Of a DNA stretch of 44,028 nucleotides, positions 8,590 to 17,007 are shown piece after piece. The notes under the pieces are model-generated. The model was not told the DNA's origin. It made no database searches and saw only the letters and a program-made list of their open reading frames with translations. The stretch is taken from assembly GCA_001789805.1 (NCBI GenBank), contig MGAR01000011.1, positions 1-44,028 of the forward strand. The letters are read 5' to 3'. Every line of letters begins with the position of its first letter. Position 1 is the stretch's first letter. This DNA is from Candidatus Roizmanbacteria bacterium RIFCSPLOWO2_01_FULL_41_22 (GTDB lineage Bacteria; Patescibacteriota; Microgenomatia; UBA1406; GWC2-37-13). The translations under genes and the position numbers were made by a program.

Positions 8590-8879
8590 AGAGTAATTTT
8601 ATCCTGGACATTTAAGATAATTGCTAATACTTTGACAATCAGATAGCCAAACATGATAACCAGTAGGCCGATTACCGCATAAGTGGCGATGTTGCGGGCT
8701 TTTTCCAGATTCTCAGTTTTTCCGCCAGCGGTCAGCACCGTAAAACCGGCATAAAAAAGCATCACTAAAAAAATTATGCCGCCGCCAATAGATAGAAGTG
8801 GGGTGATAAGGTTGGTGATTGATCCAAGATCAGCAAATCTAGAAGAGGGAAAGTTGGTCGGATTAACAAAATCATTCAT
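8586..8879 (-). CDS. TrbC/VirB2-like two-helix pilin-like protein
   Basis: The 97-residue protein has two membrane helices (about 28-50 and 68-90) linked by TAGGKTENLEKARNIATYAV, the same loop signature as the neighbour at 8065-8589. The N-terminus is short and lacks a clear signal peptide cleavage site. It is the first gene of a two-gene minus-strand unit with a 4-nt overlap and diverges from uppS. A TAATAT box on the minus strand (8895-8900) might be its -10, but the -35 is weak. Role by family: pilin-like subunit or small membrane component of a type IV secretion-like machine. Confidence 0.75.
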   Translation of the reverse strand: MNDFVNPTNFPSSRFADLGSITNLITPLLSIGGGIIFLVMLFYAGFTVLTAGGKTENLEKARNIATYAVIGLLVIMFGYLIVKVLAIILNVQDKITL

Positions 8880-8968
8880 AGCAAAAACGGTAAAATATTA
8901 CCTTGAGTGTATAATAAATGATTTATTGAGTCAATAAGGACTAAATAACTACTAAAGCGATTTGATTA

Positions 8969-9658
8969 ATGAATAACCAAAATTTACCACTCCATGTAGC
9001 CATTATCCCAGACGGCAACCGCCGGTGGGCAGTCAACCGCGGTTTGCCAACAGCGGAAGGCCACCGAAGGGGTTTTAACAACACCGTTAAGCTTATCAAA
9101 AAAGCCAGAGAACTTGGCATCAAAGTCCTCACGCTGTGGGCATTTTCTACTGAAAATTGGATCAGAAAAAAAGAGGAGGTTAATCATTTGATGGACATTT
9201 TTGTAAGAATGATTGATAAATTTACGCGCGAAGCGGTGAAAAACAATACTCGCATTATACATCTTGGCCGAAAAGACAGGATCCCCAAAAACTTGAAAGA
9301 AAAAATCGACTACGCAGAAACCACCACCAAAGACTTCAATAAAAATATTTTGGCAATTGCCCTTGATTATGGCGGTCGGGATGAGATTGTCCGCGGAGTG
9401 GCAAAAGCAATCAAAGAGGGTAAAAATTTACCGGTAAGCGAAGGCAGCTTTCGTCATTATTTAGACAGCTCCCAACTTCCGGATGTTGATTTAATTATTC
9501 GCACAAGCGGCGAGCGGCGGCTGTCGGGATTTTTGTTATGGGAGGCGCCATATGCGGAATTGACCTTTGTTGATCAACATTTTCCTGATTTTTCACCCGG
9601 TGACTTTGCTTCCTGCATCAACGATTACACTACCAGACAGAGACGGTTTGGTAAATGA
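8969..9658 (+). CDS. uppS: Isoprenyl transferase (undecaprenyl diphosphate synthase family)
   Basis: A cis-prenyltransferase that builds the long polyprenyl diphosphate carrier lipid from isopentenyl diphosphate. The protein has 229 residues. The N-terminal signature HVAIIPDGNRRWA contains the catalytic Asp (D15), followed by GLPTAEGHRRGF. TLWAFSTENW and DLIIRTSGERRLSGF plus the WEAPYAELTF block complete the family pattern. The gene stands beside the mevalonate operon, which makes functional sense because that pathway supplies its substrate. A TATAAT lies at 8910-8915 but 53 nt from the start, so the 5' end is less clear than for other genes here. Confidence 0.94.
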   Translation: MNNQNLPLHVAIIPDGNRRWAVNRGLPTAEGHRRGFNNTVKLIKKARELGIKVLTLWAFSTENWIRKKEEVNHLMDIFVRMIDKFTREAVKNNTRIIHLGRKDRIPKNLKEKIDYAETTTKDFNKNILAIALDYGGRDEIVRGVAKAIKEGKNLPVSEGSFRHYLDSSQLPDVDLIIRTSGERRLSGFLLWEAPYAELTFVDQHFPDFSPGDFASCINDYTTRQRRFGK

Positions 9659-9849
9659 AGCTTCACGTTCCACTTCGTGTGAAATGTTATCTTTAACGTG
9701 AAGCGAAATCCCTCCGAAGCGGGAGAAAAAACACATTACTCCACGGGTCAGAGATTATTTAGTCTCCTGCGAAGGGGGATAAAATCAGTTAAAACTTTTC
9801 CGATTATTCCCGCATAATTCACTCAGCTTGTGTATAATTTTAATTAAAT
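9659..9849. other. Structured intergenic region after uppS
   Basis: This 191-nt gap holds a perfect 10-bp inverted repeat, GCTTCACGTT at 9660-9669 and AACGTGAAGC at 9695-9704, with a smaller CAC-TTC-GTG hairpin inside its loop. Two short GC hairpins follow around 9711-9724 (CTCC/GGAG) and 9753-9769. No T-tract follows the stems, so they are not ordinary intrinsic terminators. A dispersed palindromic repeat or a structured RNA are both possible. The right end contains the Fic promoter. Confidence 0.4.
9833..9838 (+). promoter_or_regulatory. -10 box (TATAAT) of the Fic gene
   Basis: A consensus TATAAT ends 11 nt before the ATG at 9850, so the leader would be about 5 nt. No convincing -35 is seen. 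The preceding TGTG resembles the bases before the uppS and ligase TATAAT boxes. Confidence 0.5.
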
Positions 9850-10893
9850 ATGTTTAACCCCTCCTATAGCATCAGTAATAAGATCTTGACTAATATTGCC
9901 AAAATTGAAGCGGCAGAAGAGGTGATCAGGCACGCGCCGGTTTTGCCGCTTTGGGAAAAAGAGTTTAGAGAGGATGCGGTGATCCGTTCAGTCTTTCACG
10001 GCACCCATCTTGAGGGCAACCTGCTTCACAAAGACGAAGCAAAAGACGTACTCATGGGCCGTGAGGTGATTGGCCGGCCTCGCGATATTCAGGAGATCAT
10101 CAACTATCGGCGGGTGATTGAGTTTATTGAGGAGGAGGCTAAAAAAAAGATTGAAAAGATCACCGAGCAGTTGATTAAAAAAATGCACCGCCTGATTGTC
10201 CAAAAAATTATGTCAGATAAAGAGGCCGGTGAGTATCGTTTGAAGCAGGTGATAATCCGCAACTCAGAAAACAATGAAGTGACTTTCCGTCCGCCCCCGC
10301 CGCTTGAGGTACCTTTTTTGATGAGGGAGTTTTGTTACTGGCTTAATTATGTGGAAAAAGAGGAACTGCACCCGGTGTTAAAAGCCGGTATTGCCCACCA
10401 CGAGCTGGTGCGGATTCATCCGTTTATCGATGGCAACGGCCGGATCGCCCGAGTGATTGCCACCCTGATTTTATTTCTTGGCGGCTACGACATCCGCCGC
10501 TTTTTTTCGCTTGAGGAGTATTATGACCGAGACGCCGTGACCTATTACACTAATCTCCAAAAAGCTTCAGCCGGCGACATGACAGCCTGGCTTGAGTATT
10601 TTACCTTTGGGGCCTCGGTGGAATTTGATAAAATTAAAAACAAAGTATTGAGGCTGTCCAAAGACGCCAAATTAAAAGAACGTTTTGGCGGTCAGCAGAT
10701 CTATCTTACCGAACGGCAGATAAAGTTATTGGAATATATTCAAGAAATCGGCTATCTGCAAAATCAGGCATTTTCCAGTGTGTTTCCCCAAGTCTCCGAA
10801 GACACGGTACTTCGCGATGTGCAGGAGCTTATCATAAAAAAACTGATCAAAAAAATCGGGAGCACCAAAGGCGCCCGTTATGTGAGTGTATAA
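9850..10893 (+). CDS. Fic family protein (probable AMPylator) with C-terminal winged helix
   Basis: The 347-residue protein carries the Fic core motif HPFIDGNGRIAR at 190-201, with all catalytic residues in place (H190, D193, N195, R198). An N-terminal GTHLEGN (51-57) matches the class II inhibitory helix (S/T)xxxE(G/N), with E55 as the likely autoinhibitory Glu, although the usual first Ser is Gly. The last 70 residues (YLTERQIKLLEYIQ onward) look like a winged-helix DNA-binding domain, as in many Fic/DUF4172-type proteins. By family it would transfer AMP from ATP to a hydroxyl of a target protein; the target is unknown. The DNA ligase gene starts 8 nt downstream. Confidence 0.9.
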   Translation: MFNPSYSISNKILTNIAKIEAAEEVIRHAPVLPLWEKEFREDAVIRSVFHGTHLEGNLLHKDEAKDVLMGREVIGRPRDIQEIINYRRVIEFIEEEAKKKIEKITEQLIKKMHRLIVQKIMSDKEAGEYRLKQVIIRNSENNEVTFRPPPPLEVPFLMREFCYWLNYVEKEELHPVLKAGIAHHELVRIHPFIDGNGRIARVIATLILFLGGYDIRRFFSLEEYYDRDAVTYYTNLQKASAGDMTAWLEYFTFGASVEFDKIKNKVLRLSKDAKLKERFGGQQIYLTERQIKLLEYIQEIGYLQNQAFSSVFPQVSEDTVLRDVQELIIKKLIKKIGSTKGARYVSV

Positions 10894-10894
10894 T
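10889..10894 (+). promoter_or_regulatory. -10 box (TATAAT) of the DNA ligase gene, inside the Fic stop
   Basis: A TATAAT overlaps the last codon and stop codon of the Fic gene. It lies 7 nt from the ligase ATG, so a ligase transcript from here would be leaderless. The -35 region is poor, so this may only supplement read-through from the Fic promoter. Confidence 0.5.
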
Positions 10895-10901
10895 TGACTC
10901 T

Positions 10902-12692
10902 ATGAAATTTTCCCAGCTGGCCCAATACTTTCATAAAATAGAGGCGACTTCTTCGCGGCTAACCATGACCAAGATACTAGCCGAACTTTTCAACAAACTT
11001 AGTGCTGATGAGATACATTTGACAGCCTATTTGCTGCAAGGCCGAGTAAAACCGCTATATGAAAAAGTGGAGTTTGGTATGGCGGAAAAGATGATCATGC
11101 GGGCAGTGGCCAGCGCTCTTCAGATTGGCAAAGGCGAGCTGGAGCGTAAGTATAAACAAACAGGCGATGTCGGGGAAACAACGGAATATTTCCGTAAACC
11201 AATCACCACTCTGGAAAGCAAAGACCTGACAATTACCGAAGTTTATCGGGAATTGTTGCGGATGGCCAATGAGTCGGGAAGCGGTTCGCAGGATTTAAAG
11301 ATTAGGATTTTATCCAGTTTGATTCGGCAGCTTGACGCCCTGTCAGCCAGGTATATTACCCGGATTCCGCTGGCAGTACTTCGTCTGGGATTTTCCGATA
11401 TGACTGTGCTTGACGCCTATTCCTGGATGCAGACCGGGGATAAAAGTTTTCGCGAAAAAATCCAACAGGCTTATCATGTTCGTCCTGATCTGGGGTTTAT
11501 AGGTCAGCAATTAAAGCAAAAAGGGATGAAGGGTATCGGGAAAATTCAACCACAGATTTTTACGCCCATCTTGATGATGCGCGCGGAAAGACTGTCATCG
11601 GCCGAAAAGATCATCAAAACAATCGGTAGTTGTGCGGTGGAGTCAAAGTATGACGGCTTTCGTCTACAGGTGCATTATAAAAAAAGTACCGGCGAAGTTC
11701 GCCTTTATACGCGGGGTCTTGAGAACGCTTCCCTTATGTATCCGGATATTATTGCCGGGATCAAGAAAGATGTTGACGCTTGCGAGTTGATTATTGAGGG
11801 AGAAGCAATCGGTTTTGACCCGGAGACTGGTAGTTTTTTACCTTTCCAGGAGACGGTCCAGCGAAAACGTAAGTACGATATTGCCAAAAAAGCAAGCGAA
11901 ATCCCACTTAAACTATTTGCGTTTGAACTTTTATACTGTGACGGAAAAAATTACGTTCAGGAACAGTTTGCTAAAAGACGGCAGAGATTAACTCAAGTTA
12001 TTAAAAAGCATAAAAGTGATTCTGACAATACGATTATTCTTTCGCCCCAGGAGATTACCGCCGACCCCAAAAGGCTGGAGCTCATTTTTGATGACGCCAT
12101 CACCCACGGTCTAGAAGGAATTGTTGCCAAAAAATTGGACGGGACTTATCAGCCGGGTGCCCGCGGCTGGAACTGGATTAAGTTTAAAAGAAGCTATTCA
12201 TCCAAGATTGAAGATACGATCGACTGTTTGGTCATGGGGTTTGATAAAGGCAAAGGTAAGCGGGTGGGTTTTGGTATCGGAGCATTTTTGGTAGGAATTT
12301 ACGATAAAAAACAGGATAAATTCGTGACAATGGCCAAAATCGGCACCGGGCTGACTGATGTGGAATGGCGAGAGTTAAAGAAAAAAACCAGCCCGCTTGT
12401 TGTCCAAAAACAGCCTAAAATGTATGTGGTTGATAAAATGATGGACTGTGACGTCTGGGTTGAACCTTCCATTGTTGTTGAGATAAGGGCTGATGAGATC
12501 ACCCGATCGCCCGTGCACACGGCCGGAAGAATACTTAAACCTTCAAAAAGCGGTGATGCCCTTATGGTTGATGTGGCCGGCTATGCTCTCCGTTTTCCGC
12601 GTTTAGAGCGCTTTCGGGCCGATAAGACTCCGGCGGAAGCCACCAGTTTGCCGGAAGTTGAGAAGCTGTATCAAGCTGTAAATAAAAAATAA
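10902..12692 (+). CDS. lig: ATP-dependent DNA ligase (archaeal/eukaryal LigI type)
   Basis: Seals nicks in DNA using ATP. The 596 residues show a DNA-binding N-terminal domain (1-215) followed by the adenylation domain. The nucleotidyl-accepting Lys is K249 in VESKYDGFRLQVH (motif I). Later motifs are visible: LYTRGLEN, LIIEGEAIGFD (III), GLEGIVAKK (IV) and WNWIKFKR (V), then an OB-fold with VVEIRADEI. Length and domain order match archaeal replicative ligases and not the short LigD/LigB types. Most bacteria replicate with NAD-dependent LigA, so this is a notable lineage trait or a transfer. It ends 1 nt before a converging glycosyltransferase gene. Confidence 0.94.
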   Translation: MKFSQLAQYFHKIEATSSRLTMTKILAELFNKLSADEIHLTAYLLQGRVKPLYEKVEFGMAEKMIMRAVASALQIGKGELERKYKQTGDVGETTEYFRKPITTLESKDLTITEVYRELLRMANESGSGSQDLKIRILSSLIRQLDALSARYITRIPLAVLRLGFSDMTVLDAYSWMQTGDKSFREKIQQAYHVRPDLGFIGQQLKQKGMKGIGKIQPQIFTPILMMRAERLSSAEKIIKTIGSCAVESKYDGFRLQVHYKKSTGEVRLYTRGLENASLMYPDIIAGIKKDVDACELIIEGEAIGFDPETGSFLPFQETVQRKRKYDIAKKASEIPLKLFAFELLYCDGKNYVQEQFAKRRQRLTQVIKKHKSDSDNTIILSPQEITADPKRLELIFDDAITHGLEGIVAKKLDGTYQPGARGWNWIKFKRSYSSKIEDTIDCLVMGFDKGKGKRVGFGIGAFLVGIYDKKQDKFVTMAKIGTGLTDVEWRELKKKTSPLVVQKQPKMYVVDKMMDCDVWVEPSIVVEIRADEITRSPVHTAGRILKPSKSGDALMVDVAGYALRFPRLERFRADKTPAEATSLPEVEKLYQAVNKK

Positions 12693-13367
12693 TCACCTGG
12701 GTTGATGCATGCGCTGGGTGCTTCGCAGGCGGATCGGATATTCTACGAAAAAGGAGAGGGGATTGTGCTTGATACGTCGAGCGGAAATCTGAATAATAAG
12801 CGAGTAATCCATTTTTGTTATGCCGCCTGCTTGATGTACATGCCAAGCTAGATCTATATCTTCATGCACCAGGCGCTCATCCTGGCAACAGGTATTTTTG
12901 ATTTTATTCCACATTTTTTTAGTAATTGCCAAGTTGGGACCGGCTAAAGTATCAAAGCCCTGAGTTTTGTTCAGATAACGGAAGAAGATATTAGCAAAAA
13001 GGGTTGTTGGGAAAAGGAGATCGTAATACAAAAGAGTGCCAGACAAAGCATCAATTGACTGATTAAGGAAATGAGATTTAATCTGTTTAATCCAAGTACG
13101 TGGCAGCCGGCTGTCGGCATCGGTACGGGCGATTATTTCGTATTTAGCCAGATTGAAGCCGTGGTTACGGGCGGGAATCATGCCTTGTTTTTTTTCATGG
13201 GTCAGAATGACCGGATATTTTTTGACTATCCAAGCTGTGCGGTCGGTGCTGTTATTATCCACAATAATTATTTCATCAGCCGGCTCCTCCTGATTTACAA
13301 GCGTATCAAGACAATTGGCAATATATTTTTCTTCGTTAAAAACCGGAATGACAACTGAGATTTTCAT
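12693..13367 (-). CDS. Glycosyltransferase family 2
   Basis: The 224-residue enzyme has a GT-A fold start MKISVVIPVFNEEKYI, the UDP-sugar-binding IIIVDNNSTDRT and the metal-binding DxD in ARTDADS (D83, D85). The HEDIDLAWHVHQAGG block matches the acceptor-side ED motif of GT2 enzymes. A weakly hydrophobic segment near 112-130 might associate with the membrane. It overlaps the upstream EEP gene by 4 nt (ATGA), so the two are translated together. Donor and acceptor cannot be told from sequence; cell-envelope glycan or lipid glycosylation is likely. Confidence 0.9.
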   Translation of the reverse strand: MKISVVIPVFNEEKYIANCLDTLVNQEEPADEIIIVDNNSTDRTAWIVKKYPVILTHEKKQGMIPARNHGFNLAKYEIIARTDADSRLPRTWIKQIKSHFLNQSIDALSGTLLYYDLLFPTTLFANIFFRYLNKTQGFDTLAGPNLAITKKMWNKIKNTCCQDERLVHEDIDLAWHVHQAGGITKMDYSLIIQISARRIKHNPLSFFVEYPIRLRSTQRMHQPR

Positions 13368-14077
13368 ATGGTAAACTCACAGAAAATTGGGTAATGATCA
13401 GAGCCCTCGACCGGCAGCCGGCGGTTTTGGACACAGGTTAAGCCCTTATAAAGTATATAGTCAAGCTTGAGTTTAAAAAATCTAAAATACGAGGAAGTAA
13501 ATGTCAGGTTGTTGGTGGCTTCTTTTAGTCCATACTGCTGGATCAGACTCTCAAATTTTTTCCGTCTAAAAGAGTAATTGAAGTCGCCGGTAATAATGGC
13601 TTTTTCATGTTTGGTGATTTTTAGGTCGGCTAAAGTTTCTTCAATCTGTTGATATCTCTTTCCGTTTGACGCCATTAATAAAGCGGAAAGATGGACATTA
13701 TAAACGGTAATTTTTTGATTTGATTTTAAGTGTAAAAAGGTATTTTTCAGGATCGTTCGTGGATTGTTAAAGCCGCGGATTATAATTAACAGCGTTTCAT
13801 AAAAACTACGCGGTAGATCAAAATTAGATGAATCAATTAGTCTAAACTTCTCAGGATTAAAGAAGGTTGTTTGACCGAATATCCTCCCCAATGTCCAAAA
13901 AGAGTTGGTATAGTCGGCCAGTAAAAGATTATCTAGCTTAAAATTGTCCAAAAAACCGTTGGTGGTATCCACTTCTTGTAAACAAACAATATCAGGTCTC
14001 TGGATTTGTAAAATTCTGTTTAACCCGGTTAAGGCTTTATTAAAGCAGATATTGTACGTTAAAACTGATATTTTCAT
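13364..14077 (-). CDS. Endonuclease/exonuclease/phosphatase (EEP) family protein
   Basis: The roughly 237-residue protein has the EEP metal-dependent phosphodiesterase pattern: KISVLTYNICF at the start, the metal-binding Glu in DIVCLQEVD, YNVHLSAL, ITGDFNYSF and the terminal catalytic EGSDHYPIFCEF. The start is placed at the Met directly before the first strand. An upstream in-frame ATG at 14089 would add four residues. A minus-strand TATAAT lies at 14118-14123. Members cleave nucleic acids, phosphoinositides or other phosphodiesters, and the substrate here is unknown. It lies upstream of and overlaps a GT2 gene. Confidence 0.85.
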   Translation of the reverse strand: MKISVLTYNICFNKALTGLNRILQIQRPDIVCLQEVDTTNGFLDNFKLDNLLLADYTNSFWTLGRIFGQTTFFNPEKFRLIDSSNFDLPRSFYETLLIIIRGFNNPRTILKNTFLHLKSNQKITVYNVHLSALLMASNGKRYQQIEETLADLKITKHEKAIITGDFNYSFRRKKFESLIQQYGLKEATNNLTFTSSYFRFFKLKLDYILYKGLTCVQNRRLPVEGSDHYPIFCEFTI

Positions 14078-14230
14078 GTCTGCGGGCAAAATAAAGTGTA
14101 AATATAAATCATATTACATTATACCTCACGGTCTGCCTAAGGTTTTAGATGATTTATCCACTTATTGTGTATAGGTATTTTTAGGTTGGTATAATAGGAT
14201 AATCGGCACTCTTTTAACTATAGGGTATCT

Positions 14231-14250
14231 TATAAATAAGTATATTTATA
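14231..14250. promoter_or_regulatory. Perfect palindrome upstream of the 48-codon ORF (possible operator)
   Basis: TATAAATA-AGTA-TATTTATA is an 8-bp inverted repeat with a 4-nt spacer. It lies 9 nt upstream of the -35 box. A direct repeat ACTATAGG (14217-14224 and 14250-14257) flanks it. The symmetry and position suggest a regulator-binding site, but AT-rich palindromes also arise by chance. Confidence 0.4.
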
Positions 14251-14259
14251 CTATAGGAC

Positions 14260-14288
14260 TTGACATTGTAATTAATTCTGGCTATCAT
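14260..14288 (+). promoter_or_regulatory. Strong sigma-70 promoter, TTGACA-N17-TATCAT
   Basis: The -35 is a perfect TTGACA (14260-14265), the spacer is 17 nt and the -10 is TATCAT (14283-14288). The ATG of the 48-codon ORF is 6 nt after the -10, so transcription should begin at the start codon. Confidence 0.75.
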
Positions 14289-14294
14289 CGAAAT

Positions 14295-14441
14295 ATGAAA
14301 GTAAAAAGATTGCTGACAAAGGAAGAAAGTATAAGGATAAAGGTGACGCTAGGTTCAAGAAAGTCAGATTCGATTCCAAACCCTTTTAAAGACCTAATAA
14401 AACGGGGGTTGTCAATACCTGTGACATTGTATCAACTATAA
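14295..14441 (+). CDS. Small ORF of 48 codons with its own promoter and terminator
   Basis: An ATG at 14295 opens a 48-residue, basic ORF (starting MKVKRLLTKEESIRIKVTLG and ending IPVTLYQL) closed by TAA at 14439-14441. It has no membrane helix and no motif I recognise. A near-consensus promoter ends 6 nt before the ATG and a strong hairpin terminator follows within 25 nt, so this 0.25-kb unit is a complete transcription unit. It could encode a small basic protein or be a small RNA in which the ORF is incidental. It lies between divergent genes in the longest intergenic gap of this half of the window. Confidence 0.5.
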   Translation: MKVKRLLTKEESIRIKVTLGSRKSDSIPNPFKDLIKRGLSIPVTLYQL

Positions 14442-14442
14442 T

Positions 14443-14504
14443 CACCGCTCATATTGGGGGACAAAAAAAGAGCATCACTACCGCTCGTATATTGGGGACG
14501 ACGT
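14443..14504 (+). repeat. Short imperfect direct repeat around the terminator
   Basis: ACCGCTCATATTGGGGGAC (about 14444-14462) recurs as ACCGCTCGTATATTGGGGAC (about 14480-14499), the second copy mostly in the terminator loop. The duplication may be a remnant of a tandem element or part of an alternative fold of the transcript end. Confidence 0.4.
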
Positions 14505-14522
14505 GTAGTAATGCTCTTTTTT
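14464..14522. terminator. Bidirectional intrinsic terminator with 18-bp stem
   Basis: Arms 14464-14481 and 14505-14522 pair over 18 positions with one mismatch (core GAGCAT/ATGCTC). The stem is flanked by A7 on one side and T6 on the other, so it works in both directions. It can end the 48-codon ORF transcript (plus) and the DUF2298 gene transcript (minus). Confidence 0.8.
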
Positions 14523-14589
14523 GTTTCGTTAGCTAACAACGAATGTAAATAAAATTATCACAGTATTATTTCTTTGTCAATATATCGTA

Positions 14590-16941
14590 TTAATTTACTC
14601 TATAGATGGCTCCATTTCCATTAGTGGAAATAAAAACCCTTGATCCAATCTGTTTGAATTTATTTTCATTAAGATTTGGATATTTGCTTTTCTCTTGCTC
14701 TGAAATTACGACGTAATTTACGTGATATTTTTTAAGCAATTCTTTTGTTAACTGGTAATCATTAGATTCATACATATTTACTACGTCTGGTATTCTATTT
14801 CCTATTACATTGGGCGATCCTCTCCAAAGCCACTCATGTACCCACCACCCAGCAACAGTCGGCAGACCGGTATATGCGGATATTCTCTCAAAATCGGTAT
14901 AAGAATCTCCTTGCGCTTCAAGAATAACCGGCTGTCCCGGCACGTGTTTATTGAAGTAATCAATAATTTCTTTATCCGGCGAGTACTGCAGCTCAAGCCA
15001 TCGGGAACCATCAAGTTGTGTATTATTAGAACCATGGAGCGTTTTTAAGCCGGGATAGTATGAAGGAAAAGCAAAAAACGGGTAAAGAAAAATTAGAAAA
15101 AAGGAAAAGATAAAAATGCCGGCCAGCAGGTAGCGGATTTTATACGCGATCGTTTTGATGCGATAAAAAGCATATCCTGAGGCAATACCCATTGTCATAA
15201 AAGCTTGATAACCTAACTTAAACATAGTATTGGCTCTAAAATGCGCCGGATAGATATCTTTGATGTAAAAAAATTCCGGTATTAGGGTTAAAAAAGTACC
15301 AAAAGCAAAGATTATTAAAAAAAAGACGTCAATGTCGGAAATGGTCGCGTTATTTTTATTACGTTTTTTAACTGCGATGTATAAAGACGTGAGAAAAAGG
15401 ATGGCGGAGATCCAGAAAAAGCCCCATAGCACCCCCAGCATCCAAGGTTCAGAAATTTGACAGTTGCCTTTTTCAAAAAGAAAAGGGCCAAATTTATGAA
15501 TATCAACTAAAAACTGCGGGCTGCAGTTGACACCAATTCCGGAAACAAACGGACTGAAAAAAAGGCTGAATGGCTTTGAAAAAAGATAAAATGAGGCAGT
15601 CAGCAGAAATGAGGACAGCAGAAAATTCACCGAAAGTTGATACAAAATAAAAAAAACAGTGACTGTTAGCAACAGATAAATCGGGCCGTCAAAAGCATTG
15701 GTCATATAATGGACAGCTGCCAAAAAACCCAAGATAAGAGGTGTTGTGACCGAATACCGATCAAGTGTCAGATTGAGTTTGACTAGCTTATCGACTTGTA
15801 GATTGATAAGCACATTTTTAATTTTAGCAATGTGTGGAAAAAGGTGAGGAACGTATTTTTTAATATTTACAGGCGATGTTTCTTGCTTGAGGGTTTTTTT
15901 GATGAAAAAAATAAATAAAATTGCAAAACTTAAAAGCACAAAAGGGATGTCAAATACATGGCCGTGCAGATCGGCTACCACATAAGAGTAGGCGGGAAAT
16001 TCGTGAATTGTAAAGGGGATAAAGCGGGTGGCATTGGGATACCAATATTTTGAGTTGTAAAAGATGCTGCTTAGCAAGTCTTGTTGGGTTGACTTCATTG
16101 TGTTGGTAATTTCAGACCAAGACTGAAAAATAGACCAAAATGGCAGCGGCGGATTTTCGTTGGGATAACCCTTGGTAAAAAGATATATCGGATGTAAATT
16201 GCCGCCCAGGTTGACAATAAAACAACCAAGCAGGCCAAAAAATATAAGTGCGAAAATATTAACCGCTGTTTTTTTTAAAACGTGTTTTTGAAATAAATAG
16301 ACGATATTTGCGGAAAGCGAGAAAGCCAGGGTAATACCTTGGGCAAAGATGGTGGCGAGAATCAGGTTGTAGCCGACGCTGGGCAGAGTATTGGTAAGCC
16401 TGATCAGCATGGCGCCGGTCAAATGACCAAAATAGTAATAATTTATAGCGTAACCTAAAGGATGTAGAGCGTCTGCTGAAAGCCAGATATCCAAGGGCGG
16501 GAAATAGGCAGAGCGCAAAATCGACTGGATAAAGCCAAAGTCCATAAATTTTTCCAGTCCATGGATAGAGGGTTCTTGTCCTCGAACATATGAAAGCCAG
16601 AATAGAGCTGCAACAAAAAGCGCTTCCTCAAAAATGAGAAAAAGGACAGTGGAAAGCGGTCTTTGAAAAAAATGTCGTAACGACTTTAAAGAAAATCGGC
16701 GGTAAATAAGAAAAGCGGCAACTGCAATAAGTAGCAGCAGGCTTTCGCGAGTAAAAGGGACAAGATGGAGTAAACCCAGGATATAGATAGCATAACTGAG
16801 TATGAGGATGGCGATGGTTTTGGCAAACGGATAGCCGCGGTCATAAAAAGGAAAAAGCAGTTTTTTAGCTAAGGGGGCAAAAATTAATCCTAAAACCAGT
16901 AAGTAAAGATACCAGATAAAAGTGCTTTGGACCCAGTTCAT
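14590..16941 (-). CDS. DUF2298 (Chlor_Arch_YYY) polytopic membrane protein, GT-C-like
   Basis: The roughly 783-residue protein has a dozen or more membrane spans and the conserved family blocks. An acidic first-loop region ends in MDFGFIQSI and is followed by ALHPLGYAINYYYFGHLTG; PAYSYVVADLHGHVFDIPF comes next, then FYIKDIYPAHFRANTMFKLGYQ, and a C-terminal soluble region with LEAQGDSYTDFERISAYTGL and AGWWVHEWLWRG. These match DUF2298, found in archaea, Chloroflexi and Patescibacteria and thought to be a GT-C-type glycosyltransferase using polyprenyl-linked sugars. The extreme 5' codon is TTG at 16947; I prefer the ATG at 16941. The terminator at 14464-14522 ends it. Confidence 0.88.
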   Translation of the reverse strand: MNWVQSTFIWYLYLLVLGLIFAPLAKKLLFPFYDRGYPFAKTIAILILSYAIYILGLLHLVPFTRESLLLLIAVAAFLIYRRFSLKSLRHFFQRPLSTVLFLIFEEALFVAALFWLSYVRGQEPSIHGLEKFMDFGFIQSILRSAYFPPLDIWLSADALHPLGYAINYYYFGHLTGAMLIRLTNTLPSVGYNLILATIFAQGITLAFSLSANIVYLFQKHVLKKTAVNIFALIFFGLLGCFIVNLGGNLHPIYLFTKGYPNENPPLPFWSIFQSWSEITNTMKSTQQDLLSSIFYNSKYWYPNATRFIPFTIHEFPAYSYVVADLHGHVFDIPFVLLSFAILFIFFIKKTLKQETSPVNIKKYVPHLFPHIAKIKNVLINLQVDKLVKLNLTLDRYSVTTPLILGFLAAVHYMTNAFDGPIYLLLTVTVFFILYQLSVNFLLSSFLLTASFYLFSKPFSLFFSPFVSGIGVNCSPQFLVDIHKFGPFLFEKGNCQISEPWMLGVLWGFFWISAILFLTSLYIAVKKRNKNNATISDIDVFFLIIFAFGTFLTLIPEFFYIKDIYPAHFRANTMFKLGYQAFMTMGIASGYAFYRIKTIAYKIRYLLAGIFIFSFFLIFLYPFFAFPSYYPGLKTLHGSNNTQLDGSRWLELQYSPDKEIIDYFNKHVPGQPVILEAQGDSYTDFERISAYTGLPTVAGWWVHEWLWRGSPNVIGNRIPDVVNMYESNDYQLTKELLKKYHVNYVVISEQEKSKYPNLNENKFKQIGSRVFISTNGNGAIYRVN

Positions 16942-16967
16942 ATTCAATAAAACATACTACGATTAGG

Positions 16968-16996
16968 TTGCAATTTCAAGCCATTTTTGATATAAA
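16968..16996 (+). promoter_or_regulatory. valS promoter, TTGCAA-N17-TATAAA
   Basis: -35 at 16968-16973, 17-nt spacer, -10 at 16991-16996. The valS ATG is 11 nt after the -10, giving a leader of about 5 nt. An out-of-frame ATG sits exactly at the predicted +1 (17003). Confidence 0.65.
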
Positions 16997-17007
16997 ACAG
17001 CAATGAT

